Source of the DNA: Nitrososphaerota archaeon | GTDB taxonomy: Archaea > Thermoproteota > Nitrososphaeria > Nitrososphaerales > Nitrosopumilaceae | Assembly: GCA_022562615.1 (NCBI GenBank) | Contig: JADFOW010000006.1 | Location: 1-41,563 of the forward strand | Direction of reading: 5' to 3' | DNA length: 41,563 bases | Part shown: piece by piece, positions 23,619-32,335 of the stretch | Layout: each line of letters starts with the position of its first letter | How positions within the stretch are numbered: the first letter of the stretch is position 1 | Translations under genes and position numbers: made by a program | The notes under the pieces: generated by a model | Told to the model about the DNA's origin: nothing | Database searches by the model: none | Seen by the model: only the letters and a program-made list of their open reading frames with translations

Positions 23619-26388
23619 TTAGTGAGTTCAGTCTTCTTTTGTCCTTAACGCTTCTTACAAAAAATAATGATGTTGCTACTATTCCCATTGCAATTAAAGG
23701 GGAGGCAATCTCAGTATACTTTAATTCAAATTTTTCTGTTGTTTGTATTTGAGAGGCTACTAGGGGAACTTCGGTAATCTTTACCATTCCTAACTTATTT
23801 CCTTGTTGTTCAACAAACCAAACATTATCTTTATCATCTGATGTCATAAATTGTACAAATGATGTTGTGGTTGGAACTGGAACTTCTATCAGATTATTAT
23901 TATGCGGATCGTATGCTGCAATATTATCAACAGTGTGTTGTGCAAACCAAATGTTCTCATATCTATCAAATGTCATTCCAAATGGAAGTGCGTCTTGGTT
24001 CGGTACAGGAATTCTCTCAAAAGTCTCTAAAATTGGGTTAAATTTGACAATCCCCAAGCCTGAATGTTCCGTAATCCATAGATTCCCTTCCTTATCAAAG
24101 GCTAACGCCTCTGGTCCTTTTAGTGGCTTTTCATCTGAAAATTCGGTGATCTCATTATTTTGTGGATTGATAAATCCTATCTTACCAAAACCTGTTTCCG
24201 TAAACCAGATTTTTCCTTCATCATCAATTGCCAAAGCAAATGGCAATGATCCCTTTGCTAATTGAATTTCTTCAAATGTATTAGAATCTGGAATGTATCT
24301 CAAAATCTTGTCTTTATTGATTATTGTAATCCAAATATTTCCCTCAAAGTCTGCTTGAACAAAAGTAGATGTACTATCATTAATTGTAGGTTCAATTTTT
24401 GGTAAAGAAACTGTAGTGATTTTTGTATTACCTGGATCAAAGAATCCAATTTGGTTTCTTGGAGGATCATTAAACCAAATCTTTCCCTCATTATCTTTAG
24501 TAAGCATCACAGTAGTTACTCCATCAAACGAATGAGAAGTAAATTCTTGAGTATCTAGTGAGAATTGCCATAGTCTAGGAGCCGTTGGATCACTAATCCA
24601 TATTGAGTTTTTCCCATCATACAGCGGGTATAATGGTTTTGTAGATTCAGGAAAATCATATTCTATAATCTCCATTTGCAGATCTGGTAATCTTGGTTTA
24701 ACAAGTAGATTCATTATAACAGATTCATTTGCATTTTGAATTCTTTTAATTTCAATTTCTGTTTGCCAGTGTCCTGAAAATCCAAAGATCAACTCTCCTC
24801 GAAACACAGCTGGTCTGCCTTCCTCTTGAGAAATCTTTATCATAGGAACTTCAATGGGTGAGATATTTCTTTGTGGATTGGAAATCTTTACTTTAATCTC
24901 ATCTATATCTTGCAATTGGTTATTTTCGAAATCACTAATTTTTACCAGAATGGTATTTGTGCCACTGGAAAATGGGCTGATTTCAATATCAAATTTTGCA
25001 CTTTCAGAAAATTCTATTGTTCTAAATCCATACAACACTTCTTGTGCCTCAACTTTTTGAATTTCTCCGGCAGGCAAAGTACCATTTGTTAAAAGCGCTA
25101 CTACACCAAGTAAAATTATTCCTAAGGTGACATCTACCTTTAATGATCTTTTTAGTCTCTTGTGAACTGAAATTGATTTTGAACCAAGTGCTTTTTCGCC
25201 AGACTTTTGGACTTTAAACTGAAGGAAACCCCCTAGTCCTATCATAATTGCAGCAATGGTAATCTTTGCCAGAATTAATTTTCCATAAATTGATTCAAAA
25301 ATTATTCCTACATCACTTTCTAATAGCCACATTAAGGTTGGACCAGTTATTATTACGATTCCAACTGCTATGGTAAATGCAATTGAAAATCTTGGAATCA
25401 TTACGAGTGTCATTTTCTCTCTGACTGTTATGTCTAATCTTGAAAATGTTGGAAGTAATGTAAATACAAAATAAATAATTCCACCAATCCAAATTGCAGC
25501 AACTAAATTATGCACATAATCCAAGACAACTGGTCCCATCTCCCCACTTGCAGAACCGTGTCCTATCATAGTTGACGTCCCAATTAGTGCAAGGGATAAC
25601 AATAGCATTGGAATTTGATTCTTTTTTGTAATCTTTTTTTTTCTATCCATCCAAAACCATACTCCCAAAAGAATAATGGTAATTATCATTCTGATCACCC
25701 AAGTTGTTCCAAAGGTGGTCTGTATAGCATCAAATGCCGAAGTCTCCAAACGTAAAGTATGGACTGCAAGCATGGCAATGTTTGATGCAAATACTACCAT
25801 CAATCCAAGGCCAGTTAAGGTCATGAATTTTCCATGATGAACAGAATCTATTTTTACAATTTCCTTTCTAATCAGATTTTTGTTTTGAGTTCCCCATATC
25901 AACATCGAGGCAATTACTGAGCCTAAAACTATGGTTTGTCCAACAAGTCCAGGAAACCTAGAACCAGCCTCTGGAAAGAACAGGATATCATAAATTGACT
26001 TTGGCATGTCTGTTGGAATTTCAAATTTAGCATCTCCTACTCCGAAGATGAAAGCATCAGGAACCAAGTGCCCATCAACTTTTGAAAGAACTTTGCTTGT
26101 TACCGTGTACACTCCCTCTTCAAGTGCAGGGGTAGTAACAATTAGTGATTCTTCACCCAAGTAGTATTGAGAATCTTTGTTATCGATTTGATCACCATTA
26201 CTATCAAAAACTTTCAGCGAGCTAAAGTCTAACTCTATTGACTCTGAAAAAATTACAGTTATCTCTGTTACTCCAACAGGCGCATTTACTCCTGATCCTG
26301 GACTAGTTTCCTCGGTAAATGGATGACCTGCTGCATATGGAATTGAAATTGATAAAACAAGCAAGGAAATAATTAGAAATTTTCTCAT
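23608..26388 (-). CDS. CopC-CopD copper protein fused to a seven-bladed beta-propeller
   Basis: Three modules are joined in 926 residues. A signal peptide (ending YAAG) leads to a CopC domain whose mature N-terminus would be His (HPFTEETSPGSG), with the DGH motif in KVDGHLVPDAFIFGVG; His1, Asp and His form the CopC Cu(II) site. A CopD part with about eight helices follows (residues about 145-440, including DSVHHGKFMTL and LDYVHNLVAAIWIGG). A beta-sandwich linker leads to a virginiamycin-B-lyase-like propeller with seven IWF/IWI repeats (such as GKIWFNDPPRNQIGFFDP), then a last helix and basic tail. CopC/CopD move copper across membranes; here it could feed the many copper enzymes of an ammonia oxidiser. 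The role of the propeller is unknown. Confidence 0.85.
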   Translation of the reverse strand: MRKFLIISLLVLSISIPYAAGHPFTEETSPGSGVNAPVGVTEITVIFSESIELDFSSLKVFDSNGDQIDNKDSQYYLGEESLIVTTPALEEGVYTVTSKVLSKVDGHLVPDAFIFGVGDAKFEIPTDMPKSIYDILFFPEAGSRFPGLVGQTIVLGSVIASMLIWGTQNKNLIRKEIVKIDSVHHGKFMTLTGLGLMVVFASNIAMLAVHTLRLETSAFDAIQTTFGTTWVIRMIITIILLGVWFWMDRKKKITKKNQIPMLLLSLALIGTSTMIGHGSASGEMGPVVLDYVHNLVAAIWIGGIIYFVFTLLPTFSRLDITVREKMTLVMIPRFSIAFTIAVGIVIITGPTLMWLLESDVGIIFESIYGKLILAKITIAAIMIGLGGFLQFKVQKSGEKALGSKSISVHKRLKRSLKVDVTLGIILLGVVALLTNGTLPAGEIQKVEAQEVLYGFRTIEFSESAKFDIEISPFSSGTNTILVKISDFENNQLQDIDEIKVKISNPQRNISPIEVPMIKISQEEGRPAVFRGELIFGFSGHWQTEIEIKRIQNANESVIMNLLVKPRLPDLQMEIIEYDFPESTKPLYPLYDGKNSIWISDPTAPRLWQFSLDTQEFTSHSFDGVTTVMLTKDNEGKIWFNDPPRNQIGFFDPGNTKITTVSLPKIEPTINDSTSTFVQADFEGNIWITIINKDKILRYIPDSNTFEEIQLAKGSLPFALAIDDEGKIWFTETGFGKIGFINPQNNEITEFSDEKPLKGPEALAFDKEGNLWITEHSGLGIVKFNPILETFERIPVPNQDALPFGMTFDRYENIWFAQHTVDNIAAYDPHNNNLIEVPVPTTTSFVQFMTSDDKDNVWFVEQQGNKLGMVKITEVPLVASQIQTTEKFELKYTEIASPLIAMGIVATSLFFVRSVKDKRRLNSLINS

Positions 26389-26483
26389 TTAATCTTCAGA
26401 TTATTGTTTATGATTTAAACAGTTTTCATTTTGTTAGTACCATTCACGTAAAGATAATAACATGTCTAATTATGATTAAAGCC

Positions 26484-27116
26484 ATGAAAGTAGCTAGTTT
26501 TAGTTTTATTGCATTATTGTTTTCTATAGGATTGGTATCACAAGCTTTTGCTCACAATATCATTGAGGTTGAACCATATGTGATAGAAGTCGGTTGGGGA
26601 ACAGAACCTCCTGTGGTAGGATTTAGAAATGATTTTGTGTTTGAAATTAGTGAACTTGGAGACAGCCCTGGATTAAAAGTTGGAATTAAAAATGCTTTCA
26701 AGAATATAGAGGCTACAGCAAAGTTTGGTGGGGTGATAAAAGTTTTAGATATTAGCTCTGATTCACGACCGGGACATTACTTTTCTAATGTAATTCCAAC
26801 CAAGACAGGCTCATATTCGATTCAACTCAAAGGTGAGATTAATGGAGTTTCTATAGATATTGAAATTCCAGTTGAAGATGTAGAATCTACTGCTGTACTA
26901 GATTTTCCACCAACTAGCGGTTCATCATCTGATCAAGATGTTTCTGCCCTGAAAAGTGCAGTATCTTCTCTACAAAAGGACGTCTCTGAAATAAAATCTG
27001 GTTCGCAAGTCGAGGATTCATCTGAAGGTGCTGCATACGACTTTGCTATTCTTGGATTATCTATTGCAGCAGCCGCAATAATCTTAGCAGTAATTGCTTT
27101 AGTAAAAAGAAAATAG
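26484..27116 (+). CDS. Exported membrane-anchored protein next to the copper fusion gene
   Basis: About 210 residues from the ATG at 26484 (the track starts four codons earlier at 26472; the later start gives a better signal peptide and a TATA-like AAAGATAATA about 27 bases upstream). After cleavage at SQAFA the mature protein starts HNIIEVEPYVIEVGWG, followed by a beta-sandwich domain, a short coiled coil (VSALKSAVSSLQKDVSEIK), and a C-terminal helix with KRK end. It faces away from the CopC-CopD gene across about 95 bases. An N-terminal His and this setting suggest a periplasm-like copper-binding or chaperone protein, similar in idea to YcnI or CopC. That function is inferred, not shown by motifs. 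Confidence 0.65.
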   Translation: MKVASFSFIALLFSIGLVSQAFAHNIIEVEPYVIEVGWGTEPPVVGFRNDFVFEISELGDSPGLKVGIKNAFKNIEATAKFGGVIKVLDISSDSRPGHYFSNVIPTKTGSYSIQLKGEINGVSIDIEIPVEDVESTAVLDFPPTSGSSSDQDVSALKSAVSSLQKDVSEIKSGSQVEDSSEGAAYDFAILGLSIAAAAIILAVIALVKRK

Positions 27117-27131
27117 AAAAAGAGTGGATTC

Positions 27132-27938
27132 CTAAAGTCTTGGAATAACTCTAGTTTTTGCAGTAACTGCTACGATGCTTATGATTGCAACTGCAAGTAT
27201 CATCATTGCAACTGTTCCAAATTCAGGAACAACTTGCGCTGTTTCTACTTGACCAATTGGTCCAGTAAATGGTTCATCTATACCAAACCCATTGAACATT
27301 ACATTGACTTCTACTGGTGCATCATCTGACGCTGCTGCTGGTAATGGATCTGTCATGTGATTCATTACACCATCATGATCATGTACACCCATTTCATCAA
27401 GAACAACCTCACCATTCTGGGTTGCTTTAATGTCATAGTTGACATGTTCAACAGCTTCACCCATCATGGTAAAAGTCACATCAATTGACAAGCTTTCACC
27501 TTGATCTGCAGATCCGGTTACAATGTCTACCATTAGTCCACCGTCTTCATCCATCATTGCTTCTCCAACAGATACAATTCCTGCCATCCATGGATGAACC
27601 ATGCAGAAGTAAGGAAATTCACCTGCTGATTCAAACGTGTGGGAGAAAGTTGTTCCTGCCATAAACAAGCTACTGTCAAATTCACCAGATGGTCCATCTG
27701 CTGCACTTCCAGCAGTTACAGTGTGAGCTGCTGTGTCATCGTTTGACCATATTACTTCTCCGCCAACATCTACTGTTACCATATATGGCATGAAACATTC
27801 GTTTGTTTCCTCACACCCTGGAACAGACGTTCCTTGTGGGGTGCTAACCATTACAGGTTCTGCAAATGCAGGACTTGAAACCATACCGGCTACAATAGCA
27901 AATAATACGAAGAAAGAGCCTATAGCTATAGTCTTCAT
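27132..27938 (-). CDS. Blue-copper (plastocyanin-like) protein with PEFG-CTERM anchor
   Basis: From the ATG at 27938 (268 residues; the track start adds eight unlikely residues) there is a signal peptide ending SSPAFA, a cupredoxin domain (about 27-128), an additional beta domain, and the sorting end VVPEFGTVAMMILAVAI plus basic tail. Type 1 copper ligands are His72 (AAHTV), Cys112, His115 and Met118 (CMVHPWM). Such proteins carry electrons outside the membrane in place of cytochrome c, for example from ammonia oxidation to the terminal oxidase in archaeal ammonia oxidisers. A TATA-like TTTTATGTG lies about 27 bases upstream. The cysteine pair near the N-terminus (GCEETNEC) could form a disulfide. 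Confidence 0.88.
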   Translation of the reverse strand: MKTIAIGSFFVLFAIVAGMVSSPAFAEPVMVSTPQGTSVPGCEETNECFMPYMVTVDVGGEVIWSNDDTAAHTVTAGSAADGPSGEFDSSLFMAGTTFSHTFESAGEFPYFCMVHPWMAGIVSVGEAMMDEDGGLMVDIVTGSADQGESLSIDVTFTMMGEAVEHVNYDIKATQNGEVVLDEMGVHDHDGVMNHMTDPLPAAASDDAPVEVNVMFNGFGIDEPFTGPIGQVETAQVVPEFGTVAMMILAVAIISIVAVTAKTRVIPRL

Positions 27939-27996
27939 TAAAATGAATACCTGATGGCACACATAAAAACTTCACTGGTGTTCCCAAAATTTGAAC

Positions 27997-28815
27997 TTAG
28001 TTTTTTCTATATTGGTACAACTTTAGAATTCCAAATGCAGGAATTCCAGCATACATTCCAATGTTTAGCAAAATCAAAGAAATACCATAACCTAACATCT
28101 CTTGTTCTGAATCAATTTCAACATGATTTAGAAGAGATAATGAAGTCAACATTGGTATTAGTGTTATTTTCACACCTTCCTTGAAGATTGGATTTTCTCT
28201 TTCAAAGTCTGCAATTACAGGTGAAAAGGAATAATAAAATTCGTTAAAAGTACTCATAAATGATATTCCGGATTCTGTTTGAAGAATTTTGTTGTCTCTT
28301 AATTCTCGTAGTTGTTGTACTTGAGGAGCTAGTTCTGAGCCAAATGTTGCGGTGGCAATCAAACAACCACCACCATTGTCTTTTGTAGGTGGCGGTGTTG
28401 TAGATTGTGCGTAAGCCTCCCCTACTGCAATATCGAACGATACAGTTTCAGGAGGAATTGGTTGGAATAAAATTCCTTCAACTCCAAATTCTATCGTGTA
28501 CAGACCATCTTCTTGAAACTCATACTTCAAATTTTTTAATGTACCCTCAGAAGTATGAAGGAGATCTGTTGGCCCCAAAATGATTTCCCCATCTTTTGAA
28601 ACTGAAAATCTCCAATCGATATGTACTTGAATTTCTTGCGTTTGGGGATTAATAAAATCAGTTCTCAATGTGGTTAATTCACCAGGAATAACTTCATCAT
28701 ATGATAATCTTATCTCTAATGTTCCTTTTTCTGTTGGCAAAATCTGTGTATTTGCTTGAGCAAATGCTGGTGTAATTAACAGAGAAATTAACAATAATGC
28801 AAATAGAAATTTCAT
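27997..28815 (-). CDS. Exported protein with CFI-box-CTERM region
   Basis: A 272-residue protein with a signal peptide (1-19, ending PAFAQ), an immunoglobulin-like beta domain (about 30-130), a Thr/Pro/Gly linker and a C-terminal region starting GGGCLIATATFGSELAP, then LRELRDNKIL and FNEFYYSFSPVIADF, the pattern of the CFI-box-CTERM domain. That domain has conserved Cys and helices, and its role is unknown. A membrane helix and basic end (LYQYRKN) follow. GGAGG lies 13 bases before the ATG, a Shine-Dalgarno-like site unusual in this mostly leaderless window. Confidence 0.7.
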   Translation of the reverse strand: MKFLFALLLISLLITPAFAQANTQILPTEKGTLEIRLSYDEVIPGELTTLRTDFINPQTQEIQVHIDWRFSVSKDGEIILGPTDLLHTSEGTLKNLKYEFQEDGLYTIEFGVEGILFQPIPPETVSFDIAVGEAYAQSTTPPPTKDNGGGCLIATATFGSELAPQVQQLRELRDNKILQTESGISFMSTFNEFYYSFSPVIADFERENPIFKEGVKITLIPMLTSLSLLNHVEIDSEQEMLGYGISLILLNIGMYAGIPAFGILKLYQYRKN

Positions 28816-28923
28816 ATAATCTCTTTCTCCTCCATAAATAAAAATTACACTTTAAATCATTTTGAGAAATTTATTTAATGGTAATTTTATGCGATCTTTA
28901 AATATGGAATCTTAAAATTATTA

Positions 28924-30624
28924 ATGTTGTCAATCAAGTTTGCAGTAATTATTGCTATAATTGGAATCTTTACCATTCCTGCTTTTGTTCCTAATGCTTT
29001 TGGACACGGACTTGGGGGAGACCAAGCCCCACCAATTAGTTTTGGTGACATGGAGGTAACTGTTAGAACTGATCTGACTCCTTCTGATATCACCGTAGGC
29101 GAAGTTGATGATATAAACATGAAAATTCGTTTCTTTGATACATTGACAGATACGACTCTTGATAAAGTAACATACAGAGTTGAGATATGGCAAAAAGGAG
29201 AACTTTTAGCTCGAAATTTGTTTTATGACTTGGATGGAGTATTAAATGTAAAAATTAAACCAGTACCTGGCTGTGATCAAATCGACTTGTGGAGATGTAC
29301 AGTTTATGGTGGTTCTGAACACGCTAGTGCACCCGGAGCACTATTTGTATATGGGGAAGGAAGGCCAACAATGACTGGCCCAATTTTTGTAAAAGGAGGA
29401 CTTTACAACATTAGAATAGATATAGAAGGTGCAACCAGTCCTAGAACTCTTATTGCTAATTTACTTAGCTATGACACTTTTGTTAGTATCGCACAAGAAC
29501 AAAACTATTTTATCCCAACAGCCAATGCAGAAGAGATTCCAGTAATTATAAAGACTTACTATGATGAAGTTGAAAACTTCCAATTTGATCCCTCAGACAA
29601 TTCAATTTATTTTGACATGCCATTTGATTGGAGTCCTGACTATATTGATCTGGTTCCAGTAGTTCACGAAGAAGTCAGGGTACCAAAAGACTTTGCACCA
29701 TATGCAGAGGGAAAACAATTCAAAGGATATGTCAATGGAGTAGAAATAGATCAAAGAGCTCTTCTAAATGATCCGTATTCATATGAGGATACAAATATTA
29801 TACATTTTCTAATTACAAATAAGGAGCTAAAAAAGATCAACGAAACTTTAGGACCTGAAAACCAGAATAGTGGTATTATGAAATTAAAACTAGTTCCACA
29901 AAGTGAAGTGTCAAAAACATCCACGGAATTTTTTCTAGTTGATCCTACAAACGACTTTGCACAAGTTCCAACCACTGTAAATATTTCATGGGATGGAAGG
30001 TATGGTGCAACCGATGAAATTCCCTTTGAAATAACTTTCTTTGATGAAAGCCGAAACCTTCTCAAGGATGTTAGATATGCCTACTCCTTAATTGATAATG
30101 AAAGTAATCAAGAACTTGAAAGCTACTCAGGGGATGATGTCAACAATCCAGGAATCATTGCTACTGAAGGAATCGACATTCAAAAAATTTACATAGAATC
30201 CCAAGGTCAATACAGACTTGATATTCTAGTGTATGGAATAGGCCTCGACATTGATCCAACCTATTCTGGAATTGGCTCTGCAATAATAGAGATTGGACCC
30301 AGTCTTCCAAAAGATACTATTCTACCAACCACTGAGGTAAAACCATCCGCTGCAATTCCAGAGTGGGTTAAGAACAGTGCTGGATGGTGGGCAGAAGGAG
30401 CTATTGGAGATTCAGATTTTGTTTCAGGAATTCAATTTTTAATTAAAGAAGGAATAATGAAGATTCCTACAACAACACAAGGCACAGGCTCTGGTTCTAA
30501 TGAAATTCCAGAGTGGATTAAGAACAATGCTGGATGGTGGGCAGAAGGATCCATTGGAGATTCAGATTTTGTTTCAGGAATTCAATTTTTAATCAAAGAA
30601 GGAATAATGACAATAAAGTCATAG
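28924..30624 (+). CDS. Surface protein with duplicated C-terminal GWW repeat, paralogue of the PEFG protein
   Basis: The 566-residue protein has a signal peptide (ending NAFG) and a mature start HGLGGD. Residues about 30-470 are beta-rich and homologous to the 460-residue protein at 19289 (shared FDW and PVVHE segments, and [14 protein letters not shown] versus GPIFNSGGLYNFEI). In place of a PEFG anchor it ends with two copies of a 37-residue module with [20 protein letters not shown], a unit common in thaumarchaeal exported proteins and perhaps a wall or surface binding module. TTTAAATATGG about 22 bases upstream gives a leaderless start. Function unknown; copper binding through the N-terminal His is conceivable. 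Confidence 0.75.
   Translation: MLSIKFAVIIAIIGIFTIPAFVPNAFGHGLGGDQAPPISFGDMEVTVRTDLTPSDITVGEVDDINMKIRFFDTLTDTTLDKVTYRVEIWQKGELLARNLFYDLDGVLNVKIKPVPGCDQIDLWRCTVYGGSEHASAPGALFVYGEGRPTMTGPIFVKGGLYNIRIDIEGATSPRTLIANLLSYDTFVSIAQEQNYFIPTANAEEIPVIIKTYYDEVENFQFDPSDNSIYFDMPFDWSPDYIDLVPVVHEEVRVPKDFAPYAEGKQFKGYVNGVEIDQRALLNDPYSYEDTNIIHFLITNKELKKINETLGPENQNSGIMKLKLVPQSEVSKTSTEFFLVDPTNDFAQVPTTVNISWDGRYGATDEIPFEITFFDESRNLLKDVRYAYSLIDNESNQELESYSGDDVNNPGIIATEGIDIQKIYIESQGQYRLDILVYGIGLDIDPTYSGIGSAIIEIGPSLPKDTILPTTEVKPSAAIPEWVKNSAGWWAEGAIGDSDFVSGIQFLIKEGIMKIPTTTQGTGSGSNEIPEWIKNNAGWWAEGSIGDSDFVSGIQFLIKEGIMTIKS
30355..30615 (+). repeat. Two 111-base direct repeats, period 150 bases, inside the 566-residue gene
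   Basis: Copies start at ATTCCAGAGTGG in 30355 and 30505. About 100 of the first 103 or so bases differ at only five or six places, so duplication or gene conversion is recent. Between them is a Thr/Gly/Ser linker. Repeat-number variation between strains is likely. Confidence 0.85.
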
Positions 30625-30655
30625 GTTTTTAAATAAATTCCATGAAGTGAAAACA

Positions 30656-30862
30656 ATGAAAGACATCAATGAAATCCTACCAAAGATTCCAAACATGAGA
30701 TGGGGTGCCTTAATGAACAGAGCTCCAACTAATAGAAAAGTAAAAGAGATGAACCAAATCTTTCCACATAATGGAAAGTGGCATACTGTCTTTGAAGAAA
30801 AAGATTATGTTACTATTGATGGAAAACAAATATGGAAAAAAAATCCAAACAAATGGACTTAA
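30656..30862 (+). CDS. Small basic soluble protein of unknown function
   Basis: A 68-residue protein from the ATG at 30656; the track begins three codons earlier at a GTG. A TATA-like TTTTTAAATAAAT about 25 bases upstream fits the ATG as a leaderless start. The product has no cysteines and several Trp (NMRWGALMNR, NGKWHTVFEEK, KQIWKKNPNKW), Lys and Arg, and may bind nucleic acid or protein. I do not recognise a family. It lies between the repeat-bearing surface protein and the rhomboid gene. Confidence 0.6.
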   Translation: MKDINEILPKIPNMRWGALMNRAPTNRKVKEMNQIFPHNGKWHTVFEEKDYVTIDGKQIWKKNPNKWT

Positions 30863-30935
30863 AATTGGTTTTTAATACCACCCATTTTCAATAGAATAAT
30901 CTTATTATACAATTTTCCATCAATTAAAGTAACTA

Positions 30936-31751
30936 ATGCTTCCATTACGTGATGAGAATCCACATCCACCAGGATTCAAACCAAAAGTTACTTACGCATT
31001 AATTATAATCAATGTAATTGTATTTCTTCTACAAGTGATTTACACAGGACAATTTTTTGATTTTTCAATGGTTGGTTATAATCAAGCAGGTGAAATAATA
31101 AAAATATACCCAGATACTATTGACATGTATTACAACTGGGGTGCAGTCCCAAGCTGCATCACAGGGGCTAATGAATTGAATATTAATTTTGGAGCGGGTC
31201 CTGTTACAATTTCATGTCCTAATGTATCATTCATATCATTACTTAGTTCTACCTTCATGCATGGCGGTTTGATGCATCTTGGAGGAAATCTGTTGTTCTT
31301 GTGGATATTTGGTGATAACATTGAACAAAAATTTGGCAAGGTAAAGTATCTTGGAATCTATTTACTATGGGGAATACTTGCAGGTCTGATTCACATAATG
31401 GGTGACCCAACAAGTCCAATTCCTGCAGTAGGAGCTTCTGGCGCAATCTCTGGAGTGTTAGGTGCATACTTGGTGATTTTTCCAAGAGCAAGAATTCAGA
31501 CATTTTTGATGTTGGGATTCTTTTGGAGAATGATGCATATTCAGGCAAGATGGTTCTTACCATTTTGGCTAGTCTTTCAAAACTTACTCCCATTTTTCAT
31601 AGGAGGATTCGGTGTTGCAGGTGGCGGTGTGGCATATCTTGCTCACATTGGGGGATTTGCCATTGGACTTGCTACAGGTTATCTGTACAGAAAAACACAT
31701 AGTTCTGACTTTATGTATGGAACTCGTTATGGTTACAGACCAGATTACTGA
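30936..31751 (+). CDS. Rhomboid-family intramembrane serine protease
   Basis: The 271-residue protein has six or seven membrane helices. Catalytic Ser is in AVGASGAISGVLGAY and catalytic His in AYLAHIGGFAIGLATG; the first loop has FMHGGLMHLGGNLLFLWIFG, typical of rhomboids. A 60-residue outside insertion after helix 1 contains two Cys (PSCITG and ISCPN) that may pair. Rhomboids cut membrane proteins within the bilayer; a possible set of substrates is the anchored surface proteins nearby, but this is only a guess. A TATA-like TTATTATAC lies about 28 bases before the ATG. Confidence 0.93.
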   Translation: MLPLRDENPHPPGFKPKVTYALIIINVIVFLLQVIYTGQFFDFSMVGYNQAGEIIKIYPDTIDMYYNWGAVPSCITGANELNINFGAGPVTISCPNVSFISLLSSTFMHGGLMHLGGNLLFLWIFGDNIEQKFGKVKYLGIYLLWGILAGLIHIMGDPTSPIPAVGASGAISGVLGAYLVIFPRARIQTFLMLGFFWRMMHIQARWFLPFWLVFQNLLPFFIGGFGVAGGGVAYLAHIGGFAIGLATGYLYRKTHSSDFMYGTRYGYRPDY

Positions 31752-31789
31752 CTCTAAAGAATAAATCAACGAATCATACCAGGCTAGTC

Positions 31790-31966
31790 ATGCCCTTGAT
31801 AACAGTATCAATGTATCCTGGAAGAACTCAAGAACAAAAAGACGAATACGCAAAGGCCATTACAAAATTAGCTGTAGAGATTCTAAAAACAAAAGAGACC
31901 CACGTAATTGTAGTCTTTGAGGATAATCCAAAAGAAAACTGGTTTTTGGCAGGAAACCAACTTTAA
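31790..31966 (+). CDS. 4-oxalocrotonate tautomerase-family protein
   Basis: A 58-residue ORF missed by the track. MPLITVSMYPGRTQEQKDEY and the following VVFEDNPKENW are typical of the small tautomerases. After Met removal the catalytic Pro1 is at the N-terminus; the Arg in PGRT is near the position used by the family, and the ENW segment replaces the usual E-W-x-x-G form. These enzymes form hexamers and shift double bonds in keto-enol substrates; the true substrate in archaea is unknown. A TATA-like GAATAAATC is about 28 bases upstream, giving a leaderless start. Confidence 0.85.
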   Translation: MPLITVSMYPGRTQEQKDEYAKAITKLAVEILKTKETHVIVVFEDNPKENWFLAGNQL

Positions 31967-32121
31967 TTATTTTTTAAAAAGAAAAAGATTGGAATATTTA
32001 TCTTCCAGTCATAAGGATAGACATACAAATCGATTGGATACCTAATTTAGGACAACTTGGCATGATAAAAAAATACACATTTGTTATTTGTACCATCTAA
32101 AAATAATATTATATTATAAAC

Positions 32122-32244
32122 TTAGAATTTCTGGGTATCGCCTATTGCGTCTGCATTGTTATGAATTTGATCAATATGCCTTGATAGTTCCTCATTGTCT
32201 TCAAACAAAGATTCACAGTATGGACATTTACTTTCTTGTGCCAT
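32122..32244 (-). CDS. 40-residue single C2H2 zinc-finger protein
   Basis: Missed by the track. MAQESKCPYCESLFEDNEEL followed by SRHIDQIHNN shows CX2CX12HX4H, the exact spacing of a classical C2H2 finger, with the Phe and Leu core positions also present. A TATA-like CATAAATAG lies about 27 bases before the ATG on the minus strand. One finger is too little for strong specific DNA binding alone, so it may act as a partner or in RNA or protein binding. It is the only C2H2 finger seen in the window. Confidence 0.75.
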   Translation of the reverse strand: MAQESKCPYCESLFEDNEELSRHIDQIHNNADAIGDTQKF

Positions 32245-32335
32245 GACTTTTCTAAATCTTTCGCCTATTTATGGTTAGTCCAAAAGAACTACTGATTTCT
32301 CTATCCTTTTATTCTCATTTGTAATTACAAATTCT

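Noticed and set aside
31967-32121. Possible small gene in the gap after the tautomerase
   Set aside because: Only ORFs of about a dozen codons are present; the gap holds a TGGAA/TTCCA inverted repeat and AT-rich sequence.
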